A stretch of 64,000 nucleotides of DNA from an uncultured Lachnospiraceae bacterium (GTDB lineage Bacteria > Bacillota > Clostridia > Lachnospirales > Lachnospiraceae), in assembly GCA_945919075.1 (NCBI GenBank), contig CAMEIX010000005.1, forward strand, positions 1 through 64,000, in the 5' to 3' direction. Position 1 is the first letter of the stretch; each line of letters begins with the position of its first letter. Under the pieces are notes generated by a model. The model saw nothing but the letters and a program-made list of their open reading frames with translations. It ran no database searches and had not been told where the DNA came from. This document shows, one piece after another, positions 35,213 to 42,593 of the stretch. The position numbers and the translations under genes are program-made.

Positions 35213-35902
35213 TTGAAAACAGTTGCCATTATCACTGCCAGGGGAGGCAGCAAACGAATTCCCCGCAAAAATATAAAAGATTTTCTGGGAAGTCCCATCA
35301 TAACCTATTCCATCAAGGCAGCGCTTGCCTCCGGAATATTTGATGAGGTCATGGTTTCCACGGATGATGAGGAAATTGCGGAAATTGCAAGAAAAGCAGG
35401 AGCCGAAGTTCCGTTTTTAAGAAGCCGGGAAAATGCAGGCGACTTTGCCAATACCACGGATGTTCTGACAGAAGTTTTGCAGCAATATAAAGAAGTCGGA
35501 AAGGAATTTGACATAGCCTGCTGTCTTTATCCCACAGCACCATTTGTAACGGCTGAAAAACTAAAGACAGCTTTTAAGCTTATGTCAGAAAAGGAAGCGG
35601 ACAGTCTGCTTCCGGTTGTAAAGTTTAGTTTCCCGCCACAGAGAAGTGTAGTGGTGGAGGGAGACTTTCTGCACTTTAAATGGCCGGAGCATATGTTTAC
35701 CAGATCCCAGGATTTGGAACCCTTTTATCATGATGCGGGACAGTTTTATTTCTTCCGTGTCCGGCCTTTTTTGGAGCAGAAGAAGCTCATCATGGAAAGG
35801 ACCGTACCATTCCCCATGCCGGAGCTGGAAGTACAGGATATTGATACCGAGGAAGACTGGCAGATTGCGGAAGTCAAATATCAGGTCATGATGCAAAGGT
35901 AA
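35213..35902 (+). CDS. pseF: PseF, pseudaminic acid cytidylyltransferase
   Basis: It activates pseudaminic acid with CTP to give the CMP-sugar donor. It has 229 residues with the CMP-nonulosonate synthetase loop ARGGSKRIPRKNIKDF (residues 8-23), STDDEEIAEIA, RSRENAGDFANTTDVL, and YHDAGQFYFFRV. The last motif, with a His-Asp-Ala-Gly-Gln core, is typical of PseF rather than NeuA or LegF. The start is TTG 35213, with AGGAGAAAG upstream and the previous stop immediately before. pseI follows. Confidence 0.88.
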   Translation: MKTVAIITARGGSKRIPRKNIKDFLGSPIITYSIKAALASGIFDEVMVSTDDEEIAEIARKAGAEVPFLRSRENAGDFANTTDVLTEVLQQYKEVGKEFDIACCLYPTAPFVTAEKLKTAFKLMSEKEADSLLPVVKFSFPPQRSVVVEGDFLHFKWPEHMFTRSQDLEPFYHDAGQFYFFRVRPFLEQKKLIMERTVPFPMPELEVQDIDTEEDWQIAEVKYQVMMQR

Positions 35903-35943
35903 ATAGCGGGTAGCTTCGGATGAGAAGCGGACTTGGAGGGAAA

Positions 35944-37443
35944 ATGAAACAGATTAAAATCGGAAACAGAATGGTGGGAGAAGGGTGTCCTACCTATATC
36001 ATAGCAGAAATGAGTGCCAATCATGCGGGCTCTATGGAACGTGCAAAGGAGATTATCAGGGCGGCAAAGGAATGCGGAGCGGACTGTGTAAAAATTCAGA
36101 CCTATACCCCGGATACCCTTACCATAGACTGCCATAATCCCTATTTCCAGATTGAAAGCGGAACCTGGGAGGGCGAAAATCTTTACGGTCTTTATGGTAA
36201 GGCCTATACGCCCTGGGAATGGCACAAGGAATTAAAGGAAGAGGCGGACAGGGTGGGGATTGATTTCCTTTCCACACCTTTTGATAATTCGGCAGTGGAT
36301 TTTTTGGAAGAACTGGGGATGCAGTTTTATAAGATTGCGTCCTTTGAAATGGTGGACATTCCCCTTCTTTCCTATGTGGCGGCTACGGGAAAGCCCATTA
36401 TCATGTCCACCGGCATGGCAACGCTTCCGGAGATGCAGGAAGCGGTGGAAACCATTTTTGCAAAAGGAAATCACAATCTGGCGCTTCTTAAGTGTTCCAG
36501 TGCTTATCCCGCAGACCCTGCAGATATGCATTTAAGAACCATTGCGGATATGAAAGAACAGTTTGATCTGCCCATTGGGCTTTCCGACCATTCCATGGGC
36601 TCCATGTCCGCCGTTACGGCAGTGGCATTGGGAGCTTCCATTATTGAAAAGCATTTTTGTATCAGCCGGGAAATCGAGAACCCGGACGCATCTTTCTCCA
36701 TGACCCCGGAGGAATTTAAGCAGATGGTGGAAGACATCCGAAAGACTGAAGCGGCACTGGGCGAGGCAAAGTACGGTGCCAGCAAACAGGAGGAAGGAAG
36801 TCTCATTTTCCGCCGTTCCGTATTTGTGACACAGGATATCAAAAAGGGAGAAAAGTTTACGGAAGAGAATATCCGCGTCATCCGTCCCGGTTACGGTCTG
36901 CATCCCAGAGAATACGAATTTGCACTGGGAAAGACGGCTACCGGAAACCTTCGCCGGGGAATGCCCCTTACAGCGGACGATATTTCGGATTATCTGACCT
37001 TCCGGAAAGCCGACAGGTCCGATATGCAGTTGGTTTTTGACTGGGCCAATGAGGAAGAAACCAGAAAACAGTCCTTTCATACAAAACCCATTACCTGGGA
37101 GGAGCATGTTTCCTGGTTCGAAAAGAGCTTAAACAGTGACGACCGTTACCTTTTTATCTGTATGCACGGGGATACTCCCGTAGGGCTTTACCGGATCGAC
37201 AGAGTGGAGGAGGCCATCGGAGAAATCAGTTACAGCATTGATAAGAAATACAGGCACAGAGGTTATGCTCTGGAAATGTTAAAGGGCGGTGAAAACTGCC
37301 TGAAAAAGAACCGGATTATTGTCTGGGATCTGCTGGCCAGGGTCAAAAAGGACAACGAGGCATCCCGACATCTGTTCAAGGTGTTAGGCTTTAAGGAAAC
37401 GGAAGAAGAGGACTGTTTTGTATATACCAAACCGGTGGAGTAA
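35944..37443 (+). CDS. pseI: Pseudaminic acid synthase fused to a GNAT acetyltransferase (PseI-PseH-like)
   Basis: 499 residues in three parts. Residues about 1-270 form a NeuB/PseI barrel (IAEMSANHAGSMERA, CVKIQTYTPDTLT, IGLSDHSMGS, EKHFCISREIENPDASFS) that condenses the 6-deoxy-AltdiNAc sugar with phosphoenolpyruvate. Residues about 275-345 are a SAF antifreeze-like domain (RRSVFVTQDIKKGEKF). From about 352 there is a GNAT domain (FRKADRSDMQLVFDWANEEE, then YRHRGYALEMLKGG as the acetyl-CoA loop). The GNAT part resembles PseH, which N-acetylates the preceding intermediate. I chose ATG 35944 after GGAGGG; an ATG at 35920 has no ribosome site. Confidence 0.88.
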   Translation: MKQIKIGNRMVGEGCPTYIIAEMSANHAGSMERAKEIIRAAKECGADCVKIQTYTPDTLTIDCHNPYFQIESGTWEGENLYGLYGKAYTPWEWHKELKEEADRVGIDFLSTPFDNSAVDFLEELGMQFYKIASFEMVDIPLLSYVAATGKPIIMSTGMATLPEMQEAVETIFAKGNHNLALLKCSSAYPADPADMHLRTIADMKEQFDLPIGLSDHSMGSMSAVTAVALGASIIEKHFCISREIENPDASFSMTPEEFKQMVEDIRKTEAALGEAKYGASKQEEGSLIFRRSVFVTQDIKKGEKFTEENIRVIRPGYGLHPREYEFALGKTATGNLRRGMPLTADDISDYLTFRKADRSDMQLVFDWANEEETRKQSFHTKPITWEEHVSWFEKSLNSDDRYLFICMHGDTPVGLYRIDRVEEAIGEISYSIDKKYRHRGYALEMLKGGENCLKKNRIIVWDLLARVKKDNEASRHLFKVLGFKETEEEDCFVYTKPVE

Positions 37444-37600
37444 TTGTGATAAGTTTTTGTAAAAAAACTTATCACGTAGCGTCAGCCCTTCGCCGCAGGC
37501 GAATTAAAATGGCTGACGTTCCGCGTAATTGTGATAAGTCTTTGTAAAAAAACTTATCACGTAGCGTCAGCCCTTCGCCGCAGGCGAATCAGAATGGGCT
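37441..37600 (+). repeat. Tandem 85-bp structured repeat between pseI and pseG
   Basis: Two near-identical copies: 37441-37525 and 37526-37600 (the second lacks the last 10 bp). Each holds two hairpins. The first is GTGATAAGTTTTT-GTAA-AAAAACTTATCAC (37446-37475 in copy 1, perfect 13-bp stem). The second is CGTCAGCC...GGCTGACG (37480-37518) with an inner TTCGCC-GCA-GGCGAA stem. Copy 1 begins at the TAA stop codon of pseI. The A/T-flanked first hairpin may attenuate transcription into pseG. Confidence 0.85.
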
Positions 37601-37613
37601 AAAAGGAGAGACC

Positions 37614-38633
37614 ATGATCGTATTTCGTGCAGATGGTGGAAGTAAGATGGGCCTTGGGCACATCATGCGCCTTATGACCATTGCGGACAGTGTAAAAAAA
37701 ATGAATAAAGAAGTCCTTTTTGTACTGGCGGATACGGAAGTTGCCTCTCTCGTCGAGGAGCGTGGGTTTGCCTTCCGGGTATTAAATAGCCGATATGATG
37801 ATATGGAGGGAGAACTGCCCAGACTGCTTCCTCTTTTGGAAGACGAAAAGGCCGAAATGATTCTGGCAGACAGTTATTTTGTCACTTCCAAGTATCTCTC
37901 TACCTTGAAAAAACAGTTAAAAACCGTATATATGGACGATTTGGCCGCCTTTTCCTATGATGTGGATGTGCTGATTAATTATAATATATATGCACAGGAT
38001 CTGGACTATAAAAGGATGGAGGACCAGGGAACGGAACTTCTGTTAGGGTGTCAGTACATGCCCCTTCGGGCAGGGTTTTGCAATAGAGATTATGCGATAA
38101 AGGAAGAGGCAGCAAATATTCTGATTTCCACCGGAGGCAGTGACAGCTTCGGGATTGCGGAAAAAATTCTGCATACGGCACTTTCGGATGAAAAACTTAA
38201 GGAGAAAACCTATCATGTGGTCTGTGGTGCGGCAAATACATCCCTTCCGAAACTAAAGGAAATGGCCTTTGCACGGAAAAACATTGTACTCCATGTAAAT
38301 GAAAAAGACATGGCAAAGCTGATGCAGGAAACGGATGTGGCAGTCAGCGCCGGCGGTTCCACCATGTATGAACTGGCTGCCGTGGGAGTTCCTACCATCT
38401 GCTTTTCTTTTGCAGACAATCAGAAACGTCTGATTAGGGGGTTCACCCAAAGAGGCATCGCCCGTGGCGGTTACGATTTTATAGAAGAGGAACAGAGGAT
38501 GCTGCAGGGAATTCTACGGGATTTACAAAGCCTTATCGAAAATCCCATGGAGCGCGGGCAGATGAGTGCGAAAGCCAAAAAACTGGTGGATGGACAAGGA
38601 GCCCACAGAATTGCCAAGATTCTTTGCAGATAA
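37614..38633 (+). CDS. pseG: PseG, UDP-2,4-diacetamido-2,4,6-trideoxy-L-altrose hydrolase
   Basis: It removes UDP from the nucleotide sugar to release the free 6-deoxy-AltdiNAc substrate of PseI. 339 residues, GT-B-like fold. It has the catalytic-region motif GLGHIMRL with His16, and the MurG-like C-terminal motif SAGGSTMYELAAVGVPTI near residue 244. An AAAAGGAGAG site precedes ATG 37614. It is separated from pseI by the 85-bp tandem repeat and followed by a separate promoter for pseC. Confidence 0.9.
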   Translation: MIVFRADGGSKMGLGHIMRLMTIADSVKKMNKEVLFVLADTEVASLVEERGFAFRVLNSRYDDMEGELPRLLPLLEDEKAEMILADSYFVTSKYLSTLKKQLKTVYMDDLAAFSYDVDVLINYNIYAQDLDYKRMEDQGTELLLGCQYMPLRAGFCNRDYAIKEEAANILISTGGSDSFGIAEKILHTALSDEKLKEKTYHVVCGAANTSLPKLKEMAFARKNIVLHVNEKDMAKLMQETDVAVSAGGSTMYELAAVGVPTICFSFADNQKRLIRGFTQRGIARGGYDFIEEEQRMLQGILRDLQSLIENPMERGQMSAKAKKLVDGQGAHRIAKILCR

Positions 38634-38651
38634 AAGAAAATGTGATATAAT
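38623..38651 (+). promoter_or_regulatory. Promoter for pseC and downstream genes
   Basis: TTTGCA (38623-38628), exactly 17 bp, TATAAT (38646-38651), with TG one base before the -10. The -35 overlaps the end of pseG. Transcription should begin near 38658, inside the first copy of the 50-bp tandem repeat. Confidence 0.65.
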
Positions 38652-38780
38652 TTGTTCCGATTTCGTAAGAAATCGAGAACAGCAACGAAAGTTGCGTCAA
38701 TTTGTTCCGATTTCGTAAGAAATCGAGAACAGCAACGAAAGTTGCGTCAATTTGTTCCGATTTCGTAAGAAATCGAGAAC
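38651..38780 (+). repeat. 50-bp tandem repeat (2.6 copies) in the pseC leader
   Basis: The unit starting TTTGTTCCGATTTCG is repeated without any difference at 38651-38700 and 38701-38750, with a 30-bp third partial copy at 38751-38780. Each unit contains two hairpins: GTTCCGATTTC-GTAA-GAAATCGAGAAC and GCAAC-GAAA-GTTGC. The array lies between the promoter and the pseC start, so it would be the 5' leader of the mRNA. Copies are contiguous with no spacers, so it is not a CRISPR array. Confidence 0.9.
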
Positions 38781-38801
38781 AAGTAATGAGAGGTTGCGAT
38801 T

Positions 38802-39998
38802 ATGGAAAAACTTGCTATAGAGGGCGGAACGCCCGTCAGAGAAACAAAATTATTTTATGGACACCAGTACATCGACGATGCGGACATTGCCGCCGTAACA
38901 GAAGTACTGAGAAGCGATTACCTGACCTGCGGTCCCAAGATTACAAAACTGGAAGAAAGACTGTGTAGGATTACCGGCGCAAAGTATGCCGTGGTCTGTA
39001 GCAATGGTACGGCAGCACTCCATATTGCCTGTCAGGCAGCAGGAATCGGGGCGGGGGATGAAGTCATCACCACACCCATTACCTTTGCGGCAAGTGCAAA
39101 CTGTGCCCTGTACTGCGGTGCCAGACCGGTATTTGCAGACATTAATGACAGGACATACAATATTGACCCCAAGTCCGTGCGGGAGCATATGACGGAAAAA
39201 ACAAAGGCAGTGGTTGCCGTGGACTTTACCGGCCAGGCAGTGGAAGTGGATGAACTGCTTGAAATCTGTCATGAAAAAGGGGCGGTTCTGATCGAGGACG
39301 GCGCCCATTCCATCGGTACCCGATTTAGGGGCAGGTGTGTGGGAAGCATCGCAGACATGACCACCTTCAGTTTTCACCCCGTTAAGACCGTAACCGGCGG
39401 CGAAGGCGGCGCGGTACTGACGAATAATGAGGAATACTACCAAAGACTGCTTTTGTTCCGGTCACACGGCATTACCAGGGACGAGGCGCTTATGGAGAGG
39501 GAAAGCGAAGGCCCCTGGTATTACGAACAGGTGGATTTGGGCATGAATTATCGTATGACCGATATTCAGGCTGCCCTTATTTTAAGCCAGCTTGACAAAC
39601 TGGAAATGTTTTCGAAGCGCAGGAAAGAAATCGTAAAGCGCTATAATGAGGCATTTTCCGAAATACCGGAAATTACCGTTCAGGAAGAAATTCCGGATTC
39701 CGATACCACCAGACATTTGTATATTCTGCGTATCAAACCGGAGAAATTAGCCGTTGACCGGAAGGGATTTTTTGCGGCCATGGCGGCAGAAAACATCTGC
39801 TGTAATGTACACTATATCCCGGTTTACCGTCATCCCTATTATGAACACTTGGGATATAAAAAGGGTCTGTGCCCAAAAGCAGAAAAATTATATGCGGAAA
39901 TAATGAGTCTTCCGCTTTACTATGCCATGAGTGACCAGGATGTGGAAGATGTCATTCATGCTGTTAAGAAGATTGTGGAAAATTATAGAATCTCTTAG
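38802..39998 (+). CDS. pseC: PseC, UDP-4-keto-6-deoxy-L-AltNAc aminotransferase
   Basis: This PLP-dependent DegT/DnrJ/EryC1 aminotransferase has 398 residues. It has FYGHQYIDDADIAAVTEVL at the start, the substrate loop CSNGTAALHIA near 67, and the PLP lysine in FHPVKTVTGGEGG (Lys195). The HPVKT-GEGG form is typical of PseC. It installs the C4 amino group in pseudaminic acid synthesis. It depends on PseB for substrate, and no PseB-type dehydratase was found in the window. The leader carries the 50-bp tandem repeat; the ribosome site is GAGAGG about ten bases upstream. Confidence 0.88.
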   Translation: MEKLAIEGGTPVRETKLFYGHQYIDDADIAAVTEVLRSDYLTCGPKITKLEERLCRITGAKYAVVCSNGTAALHIACQAAGIGAGDEVITTPITFAASANCALYCGARPVFADINDRTYNIDPKSVREHMTEKTKAVVAVDFTGQAVEVDELLEICHEKGAVLIEDGAHSIGTRFRGRCVGSIADMTTFSFHPVKTVTGGEGGAVLTNNEEYYQRLLLFRSHGITRDEALMERESEGPWYYEQVDLGMNYRMTDIQAALILSQLDKLEMFSKRRKEIVKRYNEAFSEIPEITVQEEIPDSDTTRHLYILRIKPEKLAVDRKGFFAAMAAENICCNVHYIPVYRHPYYEHLGYKKGLCPKAEKLYAEIMSLPLYYAMSDQDVEDVIHAVKKIVENYRIS

Positions 39999-40057
39999 AA
40001 AGTTCTTGGCTATGGAGAGATTATCTCTGATGAACTAAAAAGAAAAGAGGCTGTAGG

Positions 40058-41332
40058 ATGTTTAAGAAAGAAAATAACTTTAAGCCGTTTGACAAAAAAG
40101 TCTGGTTAGCTTCCCCCAAGATGCACGGGGAAGAATTAAAATATGTTACCGAGGCGTATGAAACCAACTGGATGAGTACGGTGGGAGCCAATATCAATGA
40201 GGTGGAAAGGCTGACCTGTGAATATATCGGCTGCCAATATGCGGTAGGACTTTCCTCCGGAACGGCGGCCCTTCATATGGCCATGAAACTGGCCGGAGAG
40301 AAACTTTACGGAAAGGGAGAGTTTGGAAAAGGAACTCTTGCCGGGAAAAGAGTTTTTTGCACGGACATGACTTTTGATGCCACGGTAAATCCCGTAGTCT
40401 ATGAGGGAGGAATCCCGGTTTTTATTGAAACCGAATATGATACCTGGAATATGAATCCGAAGGCCCTTGAAAAGGCATTTGAAATCTATCCGGAAGTAAA
40501 ACTTGTGGTACTTGCCAATCTCTACGGAACCCCTGCAAAACTGCCTGAAATCCGTGAAATCTGTGACCGGCACGGTGCCATCCTCATCGAGGATGCGGCG
40601 GAAAGTCTGGGGGCTTCTTACGACGGAAAAATGACCGGTACTTTCGGAGATATCGGGGTAATCAGTTTTAACGGCAACAAACTGATTACCGGCAGCAGCG
40701 GCGGAGAAATTCTTTTAAAGACCAAAGAGGATGCGGATAAGGTACGCAAATGGTCCACCCAGGCCAGAGAGAATGCACCCTGGTATCAGCATGAAGAACT
40801 GGGGTTTAATTATCGTATGTCCAATGTCATTGCCGGTGTCATTCGCGGTCAGATGGAGCATGTAGAGGAACATTTACAAGGCAAAAAAGAGATTTTTGAA
40901 CGATACAAAGAAGGTCTTAAAGGGCTTCCGGTTGCCATGAATCCCTACGAGAAAATCAGCAGTCCCAATTTCTGGCTAAGCTGTATGATTCTGAAAGAGG
41001 AGGCAATGTGCAGACAGGACAGAACCGATACGGAGGTAAGCTTCATGCCGGAGCATGGCAAATCCTGCCCTACGGAAATATTAGAGGCTATTGCATCCAT
41101 TAATGCGGAGGGGCGTCCCATCTGGAAGCCCATGCATATGCAGCCCATTTACAAGAATAATGCCTTTATAACGGAAACGGGAGTTTTTGAAAAAGGATGT
41201 CTGGCAGAGGATGAGAGGCGTTCCATCGGAGGAGATATTTTCCACCGGGGCCTGTGCCTGCCCAGTGACATCAATATGACAAAGGAAGAACAGGACAGGA
41301 TTATGGAAGTAATAAAAGCCTGTTTTGCATAG
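40058..41332 (+). CDS. epsN: EpsN/PglE-like UDP-4-keto sugar aminotransferase
   Basis: This PLP aminotransferase has 424 residues and is close to B. subtilis EpsN and Campylobacter PglE. It has KVWLASPKMHGEELKYVTEA, VGLSSGTAALHMAM, DTWNMNPKALEKA, IEDAAESLGASYDGK, the PLP lysine in SFNGNKLITGSSGGEI (Lys208), and RGLCLPSDINMTKEEQ. It would convert UDP-4-keto-6-deoxy-GlcNAc to the 4-amino sugar on the bacillosamine route. The phosphoglycosyltransferase and acetyltransferase of the same route follow at once. Confidence 0.85.
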   Translation: MFKKENNFKPFDKKVWLASPKMHGEELKYVTEAYETNWMSTVGANINEVERLTCEYIGCQYAVGLSSGTAALHMAMKLAGEKLYGKGEFGKGTLAGKRVFCTDMTFDATVNPVVYEGGIPVFIETEYDTWNMNPKALEKAFEIYPEVKLVVLANLYGTPAKLPEIREICDRHGAILIEDAAESLGASYDGKMTGTFGDIGVISFNGNKLITGSSGGEILLKTKEDADKVRKWSTQARENAPWYQHEELGFNYRMSNVIAGVIRGQMEHVEEHLQGKKEIFERYKEGLKGLPVAMNPYEKISSPNFWLSCMILKEEAMCRQDRTDTEVSFMPEHGKSCPTEILEAIASINAEGRPIWKPMHMQPIYKNNAFITETGVFEKGCLAEDERRSIGGDIFHRGLCLPSDINMTKEEQDRIMEVIKACFA

Positions 41333-41346
41333 AGCGAGGAAAGGAT

Positions 41347-41985
41347 ATGTACGCAAAATTTTTTAAGAGACTGCTGGATTTTCTAATCAGTGTCTGCGGT
41401 ATTCTCATCCTGTCCCCGATATTACTGCTCTTAATCATACTGGGAGCTGTCTTTATGGGTGGAAATCCCTTTTTTGTACAGGAAAGACCGGGAAAAAACA
41501 GTAAGATATTCAAACTCATTAAGTTCAGAACCATGGATAACCGCAGGGATAAGGAAGGAAATCTGCTGCCCGATGAGGTGAGATTAAACGGGTACGGAAA
41601 ATTCCTAAGAAAAACATCCCTGGATGAACTTCCGGAGCTTTTCAATATTGTCAAAGGGGATATGGCAATTGTGGGTCCCAGACCGCTTTTGGTGAAATAT
41701 TTACCGCGTTATAATGAAGAACAGATGCACAGACATGACGTACGTCCGGGGCTTACCGGATATGCACAGGCACATGGGAGAAATGCACTTTCCTGGGAAG
41801 ACCGTTTTGCCATGGATGTCTGGTACACGAAGCATATTACTTTTACCGGGGATATTCAAATTTTGATAGATACCGTAAAGACTGTGCTGAAACGGGAAGG
41901 AATAAACTCGGAAACATCGGCGACCATGGAAGAGTTCATGGGAACGCCAAAGGGAGTGGAAGCAACCTGGAAGGAGCCAAAATGA
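41347..41985 (+). CDS. epsL: EpsL/PglC-like monotopic phosphoglycosyltransferase
   Basis: 212 residues. One N-terminal re-entrant helix (residues about 8-30, LLDFLISVCGILILSPILLL), then the catalytic domain with FKLIKFRTMDNRRDKEG, the dyad in SLDELPELFNIV, and VGPRPLLVKYLPRYN. PglC-type enzymes transfer phospho-diNAc-bacillosamine to undecaprenyl phosphate. It lacks the large N-terminal region of the initiating enzyme encoded at 24104. It overlaps the acetyltransferase gene by four bases. Confidence 0.88.
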   Translation: MYAKFFKRLLDFLISVCGILILSPILLLLIILGAVFMGGNPFFVQERPGKNSKIFKLIKFRTMDNRRDKEGNLLPDEVRLNGYGKFLRKTSLDELPELFNIVKGDMAIVGPRPLLVKYLPRYNEEQMHRHDVRPGLTGYAQAHGRNALSWEDRFAMDVWYTKHITFTGDIQILIDTVKTVLKREGINSETSATMEEFMGTPKGVEATWKEPK

Positions 41986-42584
41986 AAAAACTGGTGATAG
42001 TGGGCGCAAGCGGTCACGGCAAGGTGATAGCGGATATTGCAGTGGCAAACGGATACCGGGATATTGTTTTTCTGGATGATGATCCGGGCCTGACCAAGGC
42101 AGCCGGTTTTCCTGTGGTGGGTACAAGCAAAGATGCCGCAAATTATCCGGATGCGGATTTTATCGTTGCCATCGGAAATGCCGGGATTCGTAAAAGAATG
42201 CAGGAAAAACTGCCAGGTGTAGTAACACTTGTTCATCCTTCTGCGGTTTTAGGCAGAGATGTGTTGCTTGGAGAAGGCAGTGTGGTAATGGCGGGTGCCG
42301 TCATTAATTATGGTGCAAAAATCGGAAAAGGCTGTATCGTAAATACCTGTTCCAGTGTGGATCATGATTGCGTCATTGAGGATTTTGTTCATGTTTCCGT
42401 GGGAAGCCATGTTGCCGGAACCGTACATATCGGAGAGGGTACATGGGTTGGAGCCGGTGCGGTGATCAGCAATAACGTGGAAATCTGCGCAGACTGTATG
42501 GTAGGTGCCGGCGCAGTGGTAGTGAAGGATATTACGGAGCCGGGAACCTATGTAGGCGTTCCGGCAAAGAAAAACAAAGGGTAA
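41982..42584 (+). CDS. epsM: EpsM/PglD-like sugar O/N-acetyltransferase
   Basis: 200 residues. An N-terminal Rossmann-like UDP-sugar-binding domain (LVIVGASGHGKVIADI) is followed by a left-handed beta-helix of hexapeptide repeats (about 85-195), with the catalytic-type His in SSVDHDCVIEDFVHV. PglD/EpsM acetylates the C4 amine made by PglE/EpsN. Order aminotransferase, phosphoglycosyltransferase, acetyltransferase mirrors the gene content of B. subtilis epsLMN. Confidence 0.88.
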   Translation: MKKLVIVGASGHGKVIADIAVANGYRDIVFLDDDPGLTKAAGFPVVGTSKDAANYPDADFIVAIGNAGIRKRMQEKLPGVVTLVHPSAVLGRDVLLGEGSVVMAGAVINYGAKIGKGCIVNTCSSVDHDCVIEDFVHVSVGSHVAGTVHIGEGTWVGAGAVISNNVEICADCMVGAGAVVVKDITEPGTYVGVPAKKNKG

Positions 42585-42593
42585 GAGACGGGA

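Noticed and set aside
35213-37443. Sialic acid (Neu5Ac) or legionaminic acid pathway
   Set aside because: PseF-type YHDAGQFYF, PseG and the PseC-type HPVKT motif all point to pseudaminic acid; no NeuC/LegG-type epimerase-hydrolase is present.
37441-37600. Terminal inverted repeats of an insertion sequence
   Set aside because: The palindromes are nested hairpins repeated in tandem, with no transposase and no flanking target duplication seen.
38651-38780. Short CRISPR-like array
   Set aside because: The repeat units are directly contiguous with no spacers and no cas genes are nearby; it is a simple tandem repeat.
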